NCBI RefSeq assembly: GCF_036323735.1
Contig: NC_086026.1
Coordinates: 93,341,859 to 93,405,858, forward strand
Source of the DNA: Rattus norvegicus
Taxonomy: Eukaryota; Chordata; Mammalia; Rodentia; Muridae
Length of the DNA stretch: 64,000 nucleotides
Direction of reading: 5' to 3'
Shown: positions 1 to 13,378 of the stretch, piece after piece
Position numbering within the stretch: the first letter of the stretch is position 1
Layout: the number at the start of each line of letters is the position of its first letter
The notes under the pieces: model-generated
Database searches by the model: none
What the model saw: the letters and a program-made list of their open reading frames with translations, nothing else
What the model was told of the DNA's origin: nothing
Program-made: the position numbers and the translations under genes

Positions 1-2847
1 CTATCTTTAGCTACTCTGTTTGTCGAGCGTTGACTTCTTTGGGGAATATTGTTCTTTAAAAGAAGTTAAATCACTAGAGATGTCACACTTTAAGAATTAA
101 TGGACATGTGTGATGGAAAGTCCACTGAGACACACGTAATGCATGTGTAGGGGGTCAGTCATGTTTTACTTAATTATTAAGACTTGATTGCCTTAGTTAA
201 GAGTTAAACTGTATCTCTAAAAGTCTCCTTTGTCAGATACTTAATCAGATGTGGAAGAAAGTACAAGAATGATTGTTGTAAAGTTTAGTCTGGCTAGTTG
301 CCTGCCCAGTAGGCAGATTGTGTTAGAATTTAAGTGGGTGGGGTAGAGGGCAGAATAAAATACTACTTAGAAAATCCCCGTAAACCACTGAAACTCTTAG
401 CCCAATCTTTTTACTAGAAGGACCAAGTTTTTACTGGACACGGTAGCTGGGGAAACCCTGCCTTACCTGTCTGTGCGGGCAGGTTTCGGCTCTCAAACTC
501 CTCGATTTTTTGCTATTGCTTAGTCATAGGTGCCTCTTAAACATTTTTTCCCTGTTAAAGCCGAGCCCAGTGGAATGTACTGTCTCCCACATAGATTTAT
601 TTAAATGGATCACCATAGAGCTTTTGGTCCCACCAAGAACCTACCTGCTTCGGTAATTATTTCAAAAGCAGTTTATTGATTTCAGAGGTGACTCTTTCGT
701 TGTGTTGGGAAAGTCAGAGGTGAATTACCTGTCTTCCCCATCATGTATCCAGACCTGCATCCTGTGACTTGGATTCATCAATTCCATTAACACACGAGTA
801 TTTGGTGTCTGCCTACTGTGGGACTTGAGTCTGGGTTTAATGTTTTGTACATGGAACTTAATTGAAGAAGTAAGTTCTAGTGTGCTGCCCAGTGTGGGGA
901 CCAGCGCCGCCCAAGCTCTGCCCTTCTCTCTCTCCTGGGCCATGAAGGCTTTTGAGGCCTGCAGAATTGTGCTGTCCTTTCAAAATGCTTTCATCCTGTC
1001 AGTTGAGTGAATGTGGGTGAAGCTCATGCCAGCTTGTTTCATTTGAACTGTAGACTGGTTAGCTTCAAAGTGGAGTTCTTCCACTTTGGTTTTTTAACTG
1101 AGTCTCAGATCCCCGTGGTCTGATGTGGTTTTTCAGATTGGGAGGTTACCCCCAGTTACCACATAGACACAGCCTGTAAACACTAATTATGCACTTTGGT
1201 CTGCTGTTTGAAAACGTACTCTTTTCAGGTCTTAGAAACACTCATCTAGTCTCCCCATTTTGTAATATAATCTCTTATTTCATGTACAGTTTTTCTGTGC
1301 AGCAGTATTGATATTTTAGGTTATATAAAGTTTATGCTTATCTGCAAGAATATTGACTTCTTAGCCATAAGGAACTCTTAGTTGAGGAGGCTAATGGTAC
1401 TTACAATATTAATCTATATTAAGGTTTTGTGGGAAGGCTGTGATTTTCTTCTGCTGGTGTTGGTTGACTGGTGGCACTTTTTTTTTTATCCTGTACCCGT
1501 CTGTGAAAGAACAAACAGTGTTAATTCCCATCTCAGATTGGTTTTAGCTAAAGTATGTTAAACTGCAAGGAAGGAATGTGACGGGAATTAGACCTAGCTA
1601 AGTAAACCCAGGCAGCAGGACATTTACACAGAGTGTTTAGGGAAAGTCCTCCTCTCCTCTGGTTCTCATGAGCTCTGGAGCTTCCACAGTAGGAATGACT
1701 AACATGAAGGGTCAGTGTCTTTTCAACCTCTCCAGCTTCAGGGAGAAGCCTGCTTGTACTAGGTAATAAAAACTACACCACATTATACCATGGGCATGTT
1801 TACCATTACAGGTCATTTAAAATATTAATTTATGATGTATGTGTACCTGACAGGGGAGGTCTTGGTAACTTTGTCCAGGAAATATATTAAAATATTTGTG
1901 ACTTTAATTTTAAAAGGTTATTTTCACTCTTGTACTAAACAGAATTTGCTTTGGTCTGCCCCTACCCTGCCCAGCTCTGTCCTTGATCTTGACAGGGAAG
2001 CCTAAGAGATAGAGGTGTGGTCTCTGTTCTTGAGGCATCCACAGACCAGGTGAGGACATCAGCTAGAAAAGGTGCAACCTTCCGTAATGACTTGCAGCTC
2101 AAGGACATACCTCTTACGGGAATGGGAATATCCTATAGAAATGCCACAGGCAGCGGAGGGATATATTGCTGGATGTAAGATTCGGAAAGAATACGCTAGG
2201 ATCATAAAATATGCACGTGGCGGCAGCCTGCAGGGAGAGTGCTCTGGAGCTCGCTTTCTCAGGCTGGAGGTGGAGGTGCATGGGAGGAGGGTGAGCTGCA
2301 GATGCCCCTGTGGACATCTTCAGATGACAAGGTGGACTCTTCACGTTCCCAAAGGAAGCCTGTGGATTCAGACTCCACAGTGCTCTGCAGCTCGGAGATG
2401 TTTTTAGCATCTGCAGCCTGTCTGCTCCTTGGTGCCTTTTGTCCTTCAGACAGCAGGGTTCTGCCCTTCAAGGGGAGACTTCAGGCATGGGATTTTCAGA
2501 AGGCTGCTTTCCTCCTTGCCTGGGACTAAAATTTATCAACAAGCAAATAAAGTCTTCATTGACGCAAGAGGTATGCTTTTTGCATGGCCATCTTTTGACC
2601 ATTTATTAAAGTTCTGTGGCTCCGTTGAGAGTTAGCAGGAAGCCCAGATCTACAGAAGTGAAATTCAACCACAACAGTTTCACACAGAAGGGAGCTTGGG
2701 CATAGAGGCGAAGTGATTTGCCCTAATGTCATTTATGAAGTCAGTGCACAGTAAGATGCAAATGGAAGCCAGATTCTTGCGTTGATTGATTGATGCATGT
2801 GCTTATTTTAAACATCGAAACCTCAGTACCAGGCTCGCTCTCACTCT
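1..2847. other. Intron 1 DNA, nothing recognised
   Basis: AT-rich single-copy-looking sequence. I see no exon with good splice sites, no RNA gene and no clear repeat. Confidence 0.5.
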
Positions 2848-3119
2848 GTGTGTGTGCGTGCGCGCGTGCACGTTGTAGAGGCCAGAAGAGGATATCAGAC
2901 GTTCTGTTTTATCGTTCCCCACTTTATTTCTTTGAGACAGGGTCTTTTCCTAGAACCTGGAGCTTGGCTGCTGGCCAGCAACCCTCCTGCCTCTACTGCC
3001 CATAGCACTGGGGTTACAGGTGTGTGCAAGGCTTCCTTCCCTGGCTCTTTAGGTAGGTTGAAATTCAAACCCAAGTCCTCACAGTTGTGTAGCCGGTATC
3101 TTACCCACTGAGCCCTAAC
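2848..3119 (-). repeat. B4-type SINE, antisense
   Basis: A GT/GC-alternating tract is followed by GAGGCCAGAAGAGG, TTTGAGACAGGGTCTT, GGGGTTACAGGTGTG and CCCACTGAGCC. This is the order seen in reverse-oriented B4/RSINE elements. Confidence 0.65.
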
Positions 3120-3887
3120 CCTACTACCAAGTCAGATGGTGTTAAGTACTGTATTCTAGCTAGGATGGTCAGGAGAATAGACACGGCCCAAATCATTGCT
3201 GCCTTCAGCTGTGCATGCAAGCTAAGCTGTCAAGGACTGCCAGCGGCTCGAGGGATGCTTTCCTGAGTCCGGGAAATGGGCTGGATGGCAGTATATTGTA
3301 TATCTCCGAATGTTGGAGAGTCACCATTCGGGAACAAGACAAGATGACATTGGAAAGGAAGGTTGGAAGCAGAGAGCTTGCTGTGGCCTTGTGTTAAGGT
3401 GAGGTGGGTGTGAAGGGGGAGGACAGCCAGACACCGCCTGGAGTTGCCTGGCTCTTTGCAGCTGTGCCCCACGTCCTTGCTGCTGTGCACAGCTGATTAT
3501 TATCTTAAGCATGCAATTAGCAGTTCAAGCTGTTGCTTCCCTGTAGCATGTGTTCAGTGAAGCTCTTCAGTAAGAAAGCCTCAGAAAAGTGTTCTACAGA
3601 AGTAAAGTTGGGACAGATCATGCGCAGTAACAGGACTCTAGGCTAATTCGCTTGACTCTCATAGGAGCTAGCAAGCTGTTGCTTGGGCTCTCTGGGACTT
3701 TTACCTTCTTAGATCTTCACTGTCCTATGGCAGGATAGCTATTGCCGGGTCACAGGTGACGAGGCTGAGGAGAACCGACTCAAACCAGATCATGTTCAGT
3801 TGCTATCCTGACCCAGAGTCAAACCCTGGTTGACAGCTGGCTCCTAAGCTTCTAGAGTGAAATTCTCTCCGTGGTCTCTGTCACATT

Positions 3888-3890
<3 letters not shown>

Positions 3891-3984
<94 letters not shown>

Positions 3985-4000
3985 GTGTGTGAGTGTGTGA
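3891..4000. repeat. Compound microsatellite (CA)n(GA)n
   Basis: (CA)21 at 3891-3932 runs into a (GA)n tract to about 3980 and a short GTGAGTGT tail. Long open frames on the - strand through here are repeat artefacts. Confidence 0.97.
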
Positions 4001-5047
4001 TGCTGACATCCTGCAGTTTGCAGGTCAATCTGCACAGAGAGCTGCCCTGTGGGTCAGTGGCTCCCTGGCCAGAAATGGTGCTGCAGGGCACTGGTGGAGG
4101 AGTGAGGAGCAGTCTTCCAGATGAGGTTGTGCAAGAAAAAATGCAAAGAGGCAAGGATAACTTGAGGCCCAAGGGCGTGGAGGTGAGGGGAGACTGCGAT
4201 TGTTTCCTAGTGCTGTGAGGCTTGATTTTATCAGAAATGGGTTTCATTCTTCTTGCTGCTGGAGTTAGAGATCCAAGTGTTGGTCTTCTGAGAACTGTTA
4301 GGGGGAATCTGCCCCTCGGATCTGTTGGCATGTCTTGGCTTTTGTGTTTATGTGGCATTCTCCCTGTGTGCATGCTTATGTCTGTCTTGGTGTTCAAATG
4401 CCCTTTTCCCCCCTTTTCCTTTTTTTTTTTTTTTTTGAGTTGTTGCAGTAGGTCCTTTTCTAAAGACCTCATCCTAAGAAACTCATCCACAAATATCCTA
4501 CTTCCAAATAAAGTCGCATTCACAGGTACGGGAAGTTGGAACTTCAGTATCTTTGAGGCACGTTTAATTGAGTCTAGAGCCATGTCCAGTGTGAGGGTTG
4601 AGCTATACAGTAGAACTGTTCTCTTTAACTGGAAAGATTCTGGGCCAGTTTCTTACACTTACTTTAAAGTTAGCAGCCAGATTGCAGCTTGCATGGACAT
4701 GTAGTCTGTGCGAAGTTGCTGCTTGGAATGGAGACTATTACCATCGAAGGGGAACTCCTGGCCTCAGGCTTCCTGTATGTCTTAATGCTTCCCAATTTTG
4801 ACACTTCTACCAAAAAATTAAATTTGTCCATATGAGTATGACTGAGAGCATGGATTCCTTTGTGAAATTAGGGACTTTTTAATCCATTTGTGTTTAGATA
4901 CATAGAGTCAGCATTTCAAACCATCTGCCTAAGCTCTATCTTGACAAGTATTTGTCATATGAAGTTCAGGGTGGTTTCTGCACTCTAGGCAGAGTCCAAG
5001 ACTACATCATTCTTGTTTTGTTTTTCAATTTTTTAAAAATAAAACAA

Positions 5048-5219
5048 GGGCTGGAAAGATGGCTCATTGGGTCTGTTCTTCCAGAGGTCTTGAGTTCAAT
5101 TCCCCGCAATCACATGGTAGTTTACGACCGTCTGTACTGGGATCTGATGCTCCTCTTCTGGCGTGCAGGTGTACATGAGCAGATAGAGCTCTCATATAAA
5201 TAAAATAAATACATAAAAA
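5048..5219 (+). repeat. B2 SINE, sense
   Basis: It opens GGGCTGGAAAGATGGCTCA, contains TTCCAGAGGTCTTGAGTTCA and TCTGATGCTCCTCTTCTGG, and ends in the AATAAA-rich tail typical of B2. The copy is moderately diverged. Confidence 0.85.
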
Positions 5220-5269
5220 GAAACACAAACAAGGAAAGCTAGTGTGAAAAAGACTCAAAAGTTCAGTGG

Positions 5270-5271
<2 letters not shown>

Positions 5272-5305
<34 letters not shown>

Positions 5306-5320
5306 ATGTGTGTGTGTGTA
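5272..5320. repeat. (TG)n microsatellite
   Basis: Roughly 24 TG units with interruptions (CGTGTATG). It lies between a B2 and a B4 element. Confidence 0.95.
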
Positions 5321-5628
5321 CCCTGAGGGAGGTGTACAGAAGTTCACACACATGAAAGTGGAGGCCTAGGTCATCCTTGGGTGTCTGCCTTTATCACACC
5401 CCACCTTACTATTGAGAGAGGGTCTCTCACTGATGGTGAGCCTGACCAGGGTGGGTCAAGGACCCTCCTGTCTTCTCTTGACTCCATGCACTGGGATTAC
5501 AGGTAGTCAGATTGCCTGGCTTTTTTGATTTTGTCTTTAGACACAAGTGCTGGAGATGCAAACACGGGTCCTCATGTGTGCCCGATGAGCACTTTGTCCA
5601 CTCTGTGCTGGAGTAATGTCTCCAGCAC
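5321..5628 (-). repeat. B4-type SINE, antisense
   Basis: It has GTGGAGGCCTAGGTCATC, GAGAGGGTCTCTCACTG, CACTGGGATTACAGG and GGGTCCTCATG in the order of a reverse B4 element. It follows the TG array directly, a common B4 arrangement. Confidence 0.65.
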
Positions 5629-5990
5629 AGTTACAGTTAGTTTCTTTTTTTAATATTTCATTTATAAAACGTTATACTTTTCTCAGATTAAAAAAAGAAT
5701 GACAGAATAGAAAGTCTATATTTACAAAGAGATTTTACTACTTAAAATGAAAATTGGCCTGATTTACTGATCATTACATATACGGAAATGTTAAGTATTA
5801 TATTTTGAAATGCAGATTTTAAAAATGAGATCAAGAAATTATTCACTTACCAAAAGTCAGTTTATAAAAACTCAGCAGACTGTTGGGGAGAGGGCATCAT
5901 TCTCTTCAGTGGTATAGCTACTGGCTAGAGGCCCGTTCTTCAGTAATAATCTCTACCTGCTTCAAGACACTCCCATTAAATCCAGTGGAA

Positions 5991-6013
5991 CAGACAGACA
6001 GACAGACACGCAT

Positions 6014-6059
<46 letters not shown>
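5991..6059. repeat. (CAGA)n(CA)n microsatellite
   Basis: Four CAGA units, a short CG-containing bridge, then about 22 CA units. Confidence 0.97.
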
Positions 6060-6061
<2 letters not shown>

Positions 6062-7282
6062 GTCGTGGAAGGAGAGCCCATTGGGAGGAAGAAAGGGTTC
6101 AGCAGGAGTGCCAAGGAGATCAAGCGAGGGTAATGGAGGGTGCACGTGATCAAAATATCTTACATACATGTATAAAACTGTCAAATAATAAAATATTTAA
6201 AGATGAAAGACAACTGACTAACCACACACAGAACACATAGGTCCATTACAGTTCTAAATAGGTCTGGGAGCAAGAACTACGTCCCAACATACTCTCCTGC
6301 AGCAGTCTACTGAGTAGTCTGTCCCCGCAGCTTCCCTCTCTCCTCTCTAACAAGCTTATCTGCTGGCATCTGCTGCTGACTTAGGAGCTGACTAGTACTG
6401 AAGGGTCAGAAGTGTTATCTCTTGTATATTAGGTTATTTTCTTCCCCCAAACTCTAAAAAAGAAATCCAACTTGGAAAAGCATGTAATTGAATGTTTCCT
6501 TTCTGGAGTCGGAACAACTTTGCAGTGGAACCAAAGGCTGAATTACAGCCCCGTCCACCTGAAAGGCACTTTGAGGGTCTGTGTTGTCCTGTGATGTCAT
6601 GTGCTGCCTCCTCACCCAAATCCGACAGTTTTGACGGTCACCACTGACAGCTTATCCCTGAGGGAATCTGACTGTTCAGGACTGGCTCAGTGCCTGGCAG
6701 AAATTAAGGAGGGGTTTCCTGGAACTGACCTGCTGATCAGGCCTAGGGTGAGGTGTACATCAGGGTGTGTCTGCGTTGTTATAGACCTTGGTGGCCCCTG
6801 GCCAGCACTACTTTGGATCTCCCAGAACAACAGCACTGTGTTGGCCATGACTGAAGTAGCCAATTCTGACTGCTGAAGGATGTTTCCCCATGGGTGGTGG
6901 CCCAGTGCTTGGAAGGGGCAGAAGTTTTTTTTGTTTTGTTTTGTTTTGCCCTTTTGGATGTGGTGAGCTGGAGAGAAGGATTGAGAATAAAAGACCCAGT
7001 TAAGTAGCTTGCTTGACAGGTCAGATCAGTGGTGTTTGGTAAATGTCATATGTAAGGCAGCAGCTACTGCTGCATTCCAGCCTGAAATAAAAAACAGAGC
7101 AAAGACAACAGCAGCAGCCAGCCCAGCCGGCCCAGCCAGCACCCGGGTGGGATGCAGAATACTTAGTTCATGGCATTCCGCTGTGGCCCGCTGCTGCTCA
7201 GAGCCTCTTTGCTTTAGTGGTGGTGCTCCTTTGAGAATTGACTCCTCCACAAGCCGGGAACCCTGATTGACAGGAGCCTGAG

Positions 7283-7624
7283 TTTCATGAGAGCTTGGGA
7301 GGAGGGGGAAGTGTATGTTCATATGGTACATATATGTATGCATGTGTATGTGAAGGCTAGAGATCAACCTTTAGTCATCCCCCAGAACCATCAATCTCCA
7401 TTTTGTTTTTATTTTATTCTTTTGTTTTGTTTTGTTTTCTGTGTCAGGATCTCTCGTGGTTTGGGTTTCCCTGCCTCAGGGATCCGCCTTTCTCTGCCAT
7501 ACTTGGGCCAAGGTCTACAAGTATGCACCACCACTCGGACTGTTCAGATGGGTTCTAGGGATCGAACTCCAACTCTCAGGTTTACACAAGGAGCATTTTG
7601 CCAACTGAGTTAACTTCCCAGCCC
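7283..7624 (-). repeat. B4-type SINE, antisense
   Basis: It contains TGTCAGGATCTCTCGTGG, GTATGCACCACCACTCGG, TTCTAGGGATCGAACTCC and GAGTTAACTTCCCAGCCC, matching reverse B4 signatures. Confidence 0.65.
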
Positions 7625-7817
7625 TACACATTCCTAATACTTACTATTATTTAAAAAAAAGAATAACTTTGTGTTGAGTATGAGTCATCTTACTTAATTT
7701 TAGATTGGATTTATGTTCAACCCCTACACACACACATCGGTTCATGGGATAGGCTGTGCACATTGTGGTTGAAGCAATGACTGTCAGAGTCATTGGCACC
7801 ACTGATGAAGGGTGAAT

Positions 7818-8262
7818 GTGCTGGTTCATTTGTCAGCTTGATACAGACAAGTCTCCTGGGAAGAGGGAACCTCTGTTGAGGAGTGGCCTCCATAAGATTG
7901 GCCAGCGGAGCATTTCCTAACTTGTTGGTTGCAGTAGGAGGATCCAGCCTGCCTGGGAGTGTGGGGCTGAGCTGTATAAAAGGAGCTGAGGCAGTGCAAG
8001 GAGAAGCAAGCTGGTAAGCAGCATTCCTCAGGACTTGTGCTTCACTTCCTGTCTGGAGTGACAGGTCGTGACCCAGAGGTGGAAGGTAAGAGCTGGAAGG
8101 TAGCTGAGAGACCTCAGCTGCTCATCTGTAAATGTGGGGTTTGTGACAGATTAGATTGCTGCTGTGAGAGTTACCCCACAGAGTGCCAGGATGATGCACT
8201 GTCCTGGTCACTGTCATTCTCCTCAGAAGCAGTGGAAGAGTATAATAGGTGCAATAAAAAAC
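7818..8262 (+). repeat. Rodent interspersed repeat, copy 1 of 3 (family not named)
   Basis: It shares the blocks TTTGTCAGCTTGATACA, CCTCCATAAGATTGGCC and GAGCTGTATAAAAGGAGC with 25860-26245, and part of them with 60787-61085. It is a known kind of abundant rodent repeat by appearance, but I cannot assign the family name with confidence. Confidence 0.5.
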
Positions 8263-8270
8263 CATGACCT

Positions 8271-11200
8271 TGAACCTCGTGAGTTCCTTAAGCATCCCCA
8301 GATGGATCGAGTAATGCTCAGCTGAGAGTGCGTTTTGAGATAATTTTAGGAGAGTTTTGTAGTAATTTAAGTGTAAATGATTTTCTGTTTGAACTTAAAT
8401 TAACAAAGAGCATATTATTTGGACATAAGCAATTACTGTGTCTTGCTATAATTTTTTTTTCACTTTGTTAGGTGATTCATTTATTGTACTGTCATTTAAA
8501 GCACGGCTTATTGCGGTGCCAGTGTGTAATTTGCCAACGGGTAATATGCCCATGAGTACTCTTCTTTCTCTTAAAGTGTCCAGTTTTAGAGTCCTGGTTT
8601 GACTTACAGTTTCTGAGACTTGCCCTGTTTCTTCCTAAATGGCATAAAGGACTAAGGGCCAGTGTCTTCCTAGAGAGCTGCTTTGGAGTCTGTGATGAGT
8701 AGGATGGGTGACTTCTAGTGGGACCTACAGGCTTAGAGGAACGAGGGTCCAGGCTGGGTCCCCAGCTCTTATTGAAAGGTCTTAGACTGCACTGTGTTGT
8801 GTCTTTGAGAGTTGTGTAAATGGATGCGGAGGATTTCAAGTCTATTAGTAACAGGGATGAGAAACATGAGACACGGGTAGAATCCATGGGTAAGTGGCAA
8901 CAGTCTGTCTTACACCCCACAGTGGCATTTTCCACAGTTAAGACTCTGAAGTTGAGGTGCCTTTGTAATTTAGGGCAGATACTCTCAGCCCTATCAGATG
9001 GGCAGGTAGGTGGCGGTAAAAGAGGCAGAAGGAGGGGCCTTTATGGAGAATACCACGGAAACAGGAGGAACAGACGCCTGGAATAGGCGTTCTGATTCCC
9101 AGACCTGTAGTGTTTAAAGGATGGGTGAACAGTTATTTTTCACCTGTACACAGCAATATGGTAGGGTTTTTTTTTCTCTACTTAATCCTTGCAAGTATCC
9201 TCTAAACTGTGATTAGTTAGGCCAGTTTTATAGACGAGAATGTGAAGGCACAGGGTGGTCACATGTGCTGAGATCTAAGCCTCGTCCTTTAGTTTTGTGC
9301 CCTGTGCTTTTCCCATCCCCACGTTGCCCACCAGAAGAACCCCTGACTGGAGACCGGGAGAACATGTGCTGTGGTAAACCATCAAGCTGACTAGAATAAC
9401 TGGAGTGCGCAGGCTTGAGTTTTACAAATGGGGTGGGGCAGAATTCTCGAGCAGTTCCAGAGTCCCCACTTTGCTGCTTAGTAGGTAGCTATAGGCACAG
9501 TGTCTATAGGGCAGGAGAAAGCTATGGTTCTGCTTCTGCAGGAACTGGCAAATGTTGAAAAGGGATAAGGTTTGAAGTGGAAAGGTAAGATTTCCTAACA
9601 GTAATAGTGACTGCCATTTATACCACATGTAGGAAGTTCCAGGGGACTTGGTGTTTATTACTTGTATTCCTTGCAGTAATAAGATGTAGTCATCATTCAA
9701 TTTCCTGTCTCTATCCCAGAGGAAGAAACCCTATTAAAGGGAAGGGAGAACAACTTAAGGGACTGTTTAATGTTTTGTTGAGTGACATGAAACTCAAATG
9801 TGTGATTTGCTTCAAATATGATGGTACTGCTGTGTGTGACAAAGTCAGGTAGAACTGACTGTATGTGTCAGATTGGAGGGAGATAGGGTAAAAGGAAGAA
9901 GAGCGGTTGAAGGGATGTCTGGAACCCAGAGGTGAGGTCAAGGGTGGAGATATTTGATTTAGTGGGGCCGTGGATCAGTAGGAGATCTGCTGGGTTAGGT
10001 GGTAGGTGGATCAGTGCCCTCCTCTTTTCTGTGTTGGACCTTCAGTTCCTGGGAGAAGAATGCCCACGGCCTGGTCACTACTGTACAAAAACAGTATCCA
10101 GGGGGCAGTGTCAGTATGTTGCTGTGAGAGTTCAATGCAAGAGAGGAGGCAGAGAGTGGAGGCAGTTCAGATTGTTGGTGACAGAAGGCCTGTTGGAATG
10201 TGGGTGGCCTCCTAGTGCAAGGGGAAGGATGTGACCAGCACATCTGCCCTCGGGCAGGAGTGGTCGACTCAGTTTCAGGAGATAATAATTCTCGTCTTTG
10301 TGATTCTCCAGCTTTAAGTGAGCTATTAGATTGAAACGAGGAAAGAGTTCCTGTGGTAATCAGACAATGGATCCAGAATTAGGTTGAACCCAGCCTCAGG
10401 AAGACCTACAGCTAATGCCGCTTATGGAAGCTAACGTGGACTCCACAATTTTGGAAATATTGAGCAAGTGTATTTTAGGTACTGTAAGGTATCTGTGTCA
10501 CAAAATCATAATCAGGGTGGCCTCTCTTCCTGAGGTGGGTGAAGAAATCCTGTGGTCCTCACACCTCTCCTCAGCATAGCAGCATGACACAGGTCCCCCA
10601 GAGTTATGTGGGTGGTACCTTCATCAGGAATTAATACCCTTGAAGTCTCCACAGCCCCTACCACTCCCAAATTTTCCCAACTGTAAGATTTGCCACTGAG
10701 CTTGTGCCTTTTTTCTTACAGTAGACGTGGGCATGCGCGTCTGTCAGAATCGGGAAACCCAGGTCTACGTTGATGGTGATGCATGCTCTGTGAAGACGGG
10801 AGCCAGCTTTGGGAAGGAAAGAAATAAAATCCCCAAATGCTTGTTAAATGTCGGTGGGCTTCATTGCCTTGTGTTGGCTGCCTGACACCCTGACGTTTAA
10901 ACAGAAGCAGTGTGTTCACACAGTCCGTTATGGGTTTGTTGCACAGATAAAAGTGAGCACTCCCGAGATTGGTGGTAGTGAAGTTCTGGTCTTGCAGTCA
11001 GCAGCCGCAGAGCTGCTGCTCTGACAGACCCTCATGTGCGTTCTCACTGTGGCGCTACTGGTAGATTGGGCTGGGTAGCTCTTTCCCATGTGACAACAGT
11101 CCTGTGCATTCTAGACAGAGCAACATGTATGGATCCTATCTGCTAGGTCACCCTTGGCCTCAGTGCCTGACAGCTAACATGTTTCCAGACATACTGAAAT

Positions 11201-11306
11201 GCTCCCTGGAGGTAAAAGCACCCGCTTCCTGTTGAGAAGCACTGCTCTGCCTATAGGACCAGCGGACAGACAACATTGCATCATAAGGTTGCCTTAGAGT
11301 GAGCAA
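8271..11306. other. Intron 1 DNA, nothing recognised
   Basis: No splice-flanked coding frame, RNA gene or clear repeat is visible. A short T-run lies at 8450-8460 and a CACA-poor AT-rich stretch around 8340-8470. Confidence 0.45.
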
Positions 11307-11413
11307 GCTGGGCTCAATGATGTACCCTGTTATTGTTATCCCAGGACCCCAGAGGCAGAGGCAGGAGGATCTTGAGTTTGAAAATAGACCTGGTTACCAG
11401 GGTGACAGTATCT

Positions 11414-11445
<32 letters not shown>
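11307..11445 (+). repeat. B1-related SINE with 29-bp poly(A)
   Basis: It has CCAGAGGCAGAGGCAGGAGGAT, TGAGTTTGAAAATAGACCTGG and a terminal AGTATCTCAAAA tail. The 5' third is diverged. Confidence 0.75.
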
Positions 11446-11447
<2 letters not shown>

Positions 11448-11679
11448 AAAGGGAAGAGAAATCTGAGTGTGTGACTGTGTGCTGTGTGACTGTGAAGTGC
11501 CTGGGTTGAAGCTACACTCCTTTTTTAGCTCATAACGTTGTCCTGGTTCTTGTAGAGGTGGCTGCTGTGGGCTCCAGAGTGTAGCTGCAGTGGTTTCCTT
11601 TAGTCAGCTCTGAGTCTTGAACAAGATACTTGACTCCTAAGAGATTAGACTTCCTCTTGTATTATTGTTTGTTTGGTTG

Positions 11680-12290
11680 GTTTTTTAATTGCGGTGTAAT
11701 GCACATCCTGCAAAATTTGCCTTTTAAAATTGTACATTTAAGTGGTTGGAAATGTGTTCACTCTGTTGTGCAACTATTTCATTCCAGAACATCACCTGAG
11801 AAAGCCAGCTCATGTCCTTTACCAGTCACTGTCCTCTCCCTCCTTCCCCTTGCTACTGACAGCCACTATCCTGCTTTCTAGCTCCCTGTCTGCCTTTGCT
11901 GACATTTTGTGGGGGTACAGTCATAGAATATGGACCCCTTAGGTCTGGCCTCTTTCACTTAGCACAGTGTATTCAGGGTTTGCCCCTGCTGTAGAATAAG
12001 CCAGCGTTCTTTGTATGGCTGTTCTCTTATTGTATATAAAACATTGTGTCTGTCCGTTTACCAGTTGATGACTATTTAGGCTGTTTTCACTATTTGGCTA
12101 TTATGAATAATGCTTCTGTCCACATTTGTAAGTTCTTGTGGGCACAGGTTTGTAGTATGCCGAGGTGTAGAATTGGTGATTCCTAGGATGTGTGTGTGTC
12201 TTAGGTTTTTCAGGCACAACCATATTGTTTTCCAAAGTTATTGCATTTTACATTTGCATTGACATGTAGGTATCCCTGGCTCTGTATCCT
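11680..12290 (-). mobile_element. Old L1 3' end, antisense (L1M type)
   Basis: It has the recognisable reverse L1 3' order: AAAATTGTACATTTAAG, TGTGCAACTATTTCATTCC, CTCTTTCACTTAGCAC, GTTGATGACTATTTAGGC and ATTATGAATAATGCTTCTG. It is diverged and pre-dates the rodent-specific repeats. Confidence 0.75.
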
Positions 12291-12319
12291 TGCCAACCCC
12301 AGTTTTCAGTTGTCTGTCT

Positions 12320-12706
12320 TTTCTTTTTTTCTTGAGACAAGTCCTTGTATAGTCCAAGCTGGCTTTGAACTACCAAACACATCCACCTTTTGGTACTGTG
12401 CAATGCGAGCATGATAACAGCTGCCCTACGGCGACACCTACCCTTTTGATGCTGCAACATCTACAGAGCTCTTGCTCGGGAACCATGAAATCAAGTTTAA
12501 AAGCGGAAATCACAAACCGCTCCTGCTCTAGGTAAACATAGTGACTTTTGTGTTGGGCTTACTCATAGCTGCCCCAGGCAGGACATGTGGCCCAGGAGAC
12601 ACAGGCTCAACATGCCTGCACACCATATCGGCGAAGATGGGCTTGAGCTCCTCCCGTTTCCACCTCCCAAATGCTGAGATCACAGACATGCGCTGCCAAA
12701 CCTGGC
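12320..12706 (-). repeat. Two B1-related fragments, antisense
   Basis: The first (12320-12430) has CTTGAGACAAGTCCTTGTA and CTGGCTTTGAACTACC. The second (about 12600-12706) has CACCTCCCAAATGCTGAGAT and CATGCGCTGCCAAACCTGG. Both are diverged. Confidence 0.6.
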
Positions 12707-13163
12707 CCTCTCTTTCTAATTCTCACCCTGTTAGTGGTTGAGGAGAGGCGTGCCGGTGTGACTTCTAAGTTGAATTTTTCCAGTGGCCAATAAAGTTGAT
12801 TTTTGCTTTTTTGAAAAGTTCTTTTGTAGCTCTGAGGTCTCAGATTCTTCTACCTCATACAAACCGTTGTGACTAATGGCTCAAGCCTAGAGGAGATCAT
12901 ATCTTGGAAGTGATTTGAGTTGGTGAGTTGCTGTGTGTTTCCGGGGACTCTTACTTCCTAGTGTTTATTTTAGGATACAGAGTGAGTGTGCAGCCGTGAT
13001 CCCTTCCTCCAACTACTCATGGTCTGTTCATGGAACAGAAACCAAGTATCAAGGGCAGCGTGGGGTCATGCGGAAGCTAAGCATAAACTTTCCTGTCCTT
13101 TAGGTAAGTCACAAGGCCAGATGTGTTTAGTTGAGTGAAGGCCACATAGAAATTTTGTCTCTT

Positions 13164-13378
13164 AAGATCCTGTTTTTATGGCTGGAGAGATGGCTGAGTG
13201 GTTAAGAGCACTTACTGCTCTTCCAGAGGTCCTGAGTTTAAATCCCAGCAACCACATGGTGGCTCACAACCATCTGTAATGAGATCTGATGCCCTCTTCC
13301 GGTGTGTCTGAAGACAGCTACAGTGTACTTACATATAAAAAAATAAATCTTTTTTAAAAAAAAAAGATCCTGTTTTTA
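13164..13378 (+). mobile_element. Full-length B2 SINE with 15-bp target duplication
   Basis: The body (13179-13363) starts GGCTGGAGAGATGGCTGAG, keeps TCTTCCAGAGGTCCTGAG and TGCCCTCTTCCGGTGTGTC, and ends in AATAAATC plus an A-rich tail. The flanking duplication AAGATCCTGTTTTTA at 13164-13178 and 13364-13378 is exact, so the insertion is fairly young. Confidence 0.95.

Noticed and set aside
3852..4583. 243-codon open frame on the - strand
   Set aside because: It runs through the (CA)n(GA)n array, which gives long serine/leucine and cysteine/valine runs. No splice sites or family likeness.
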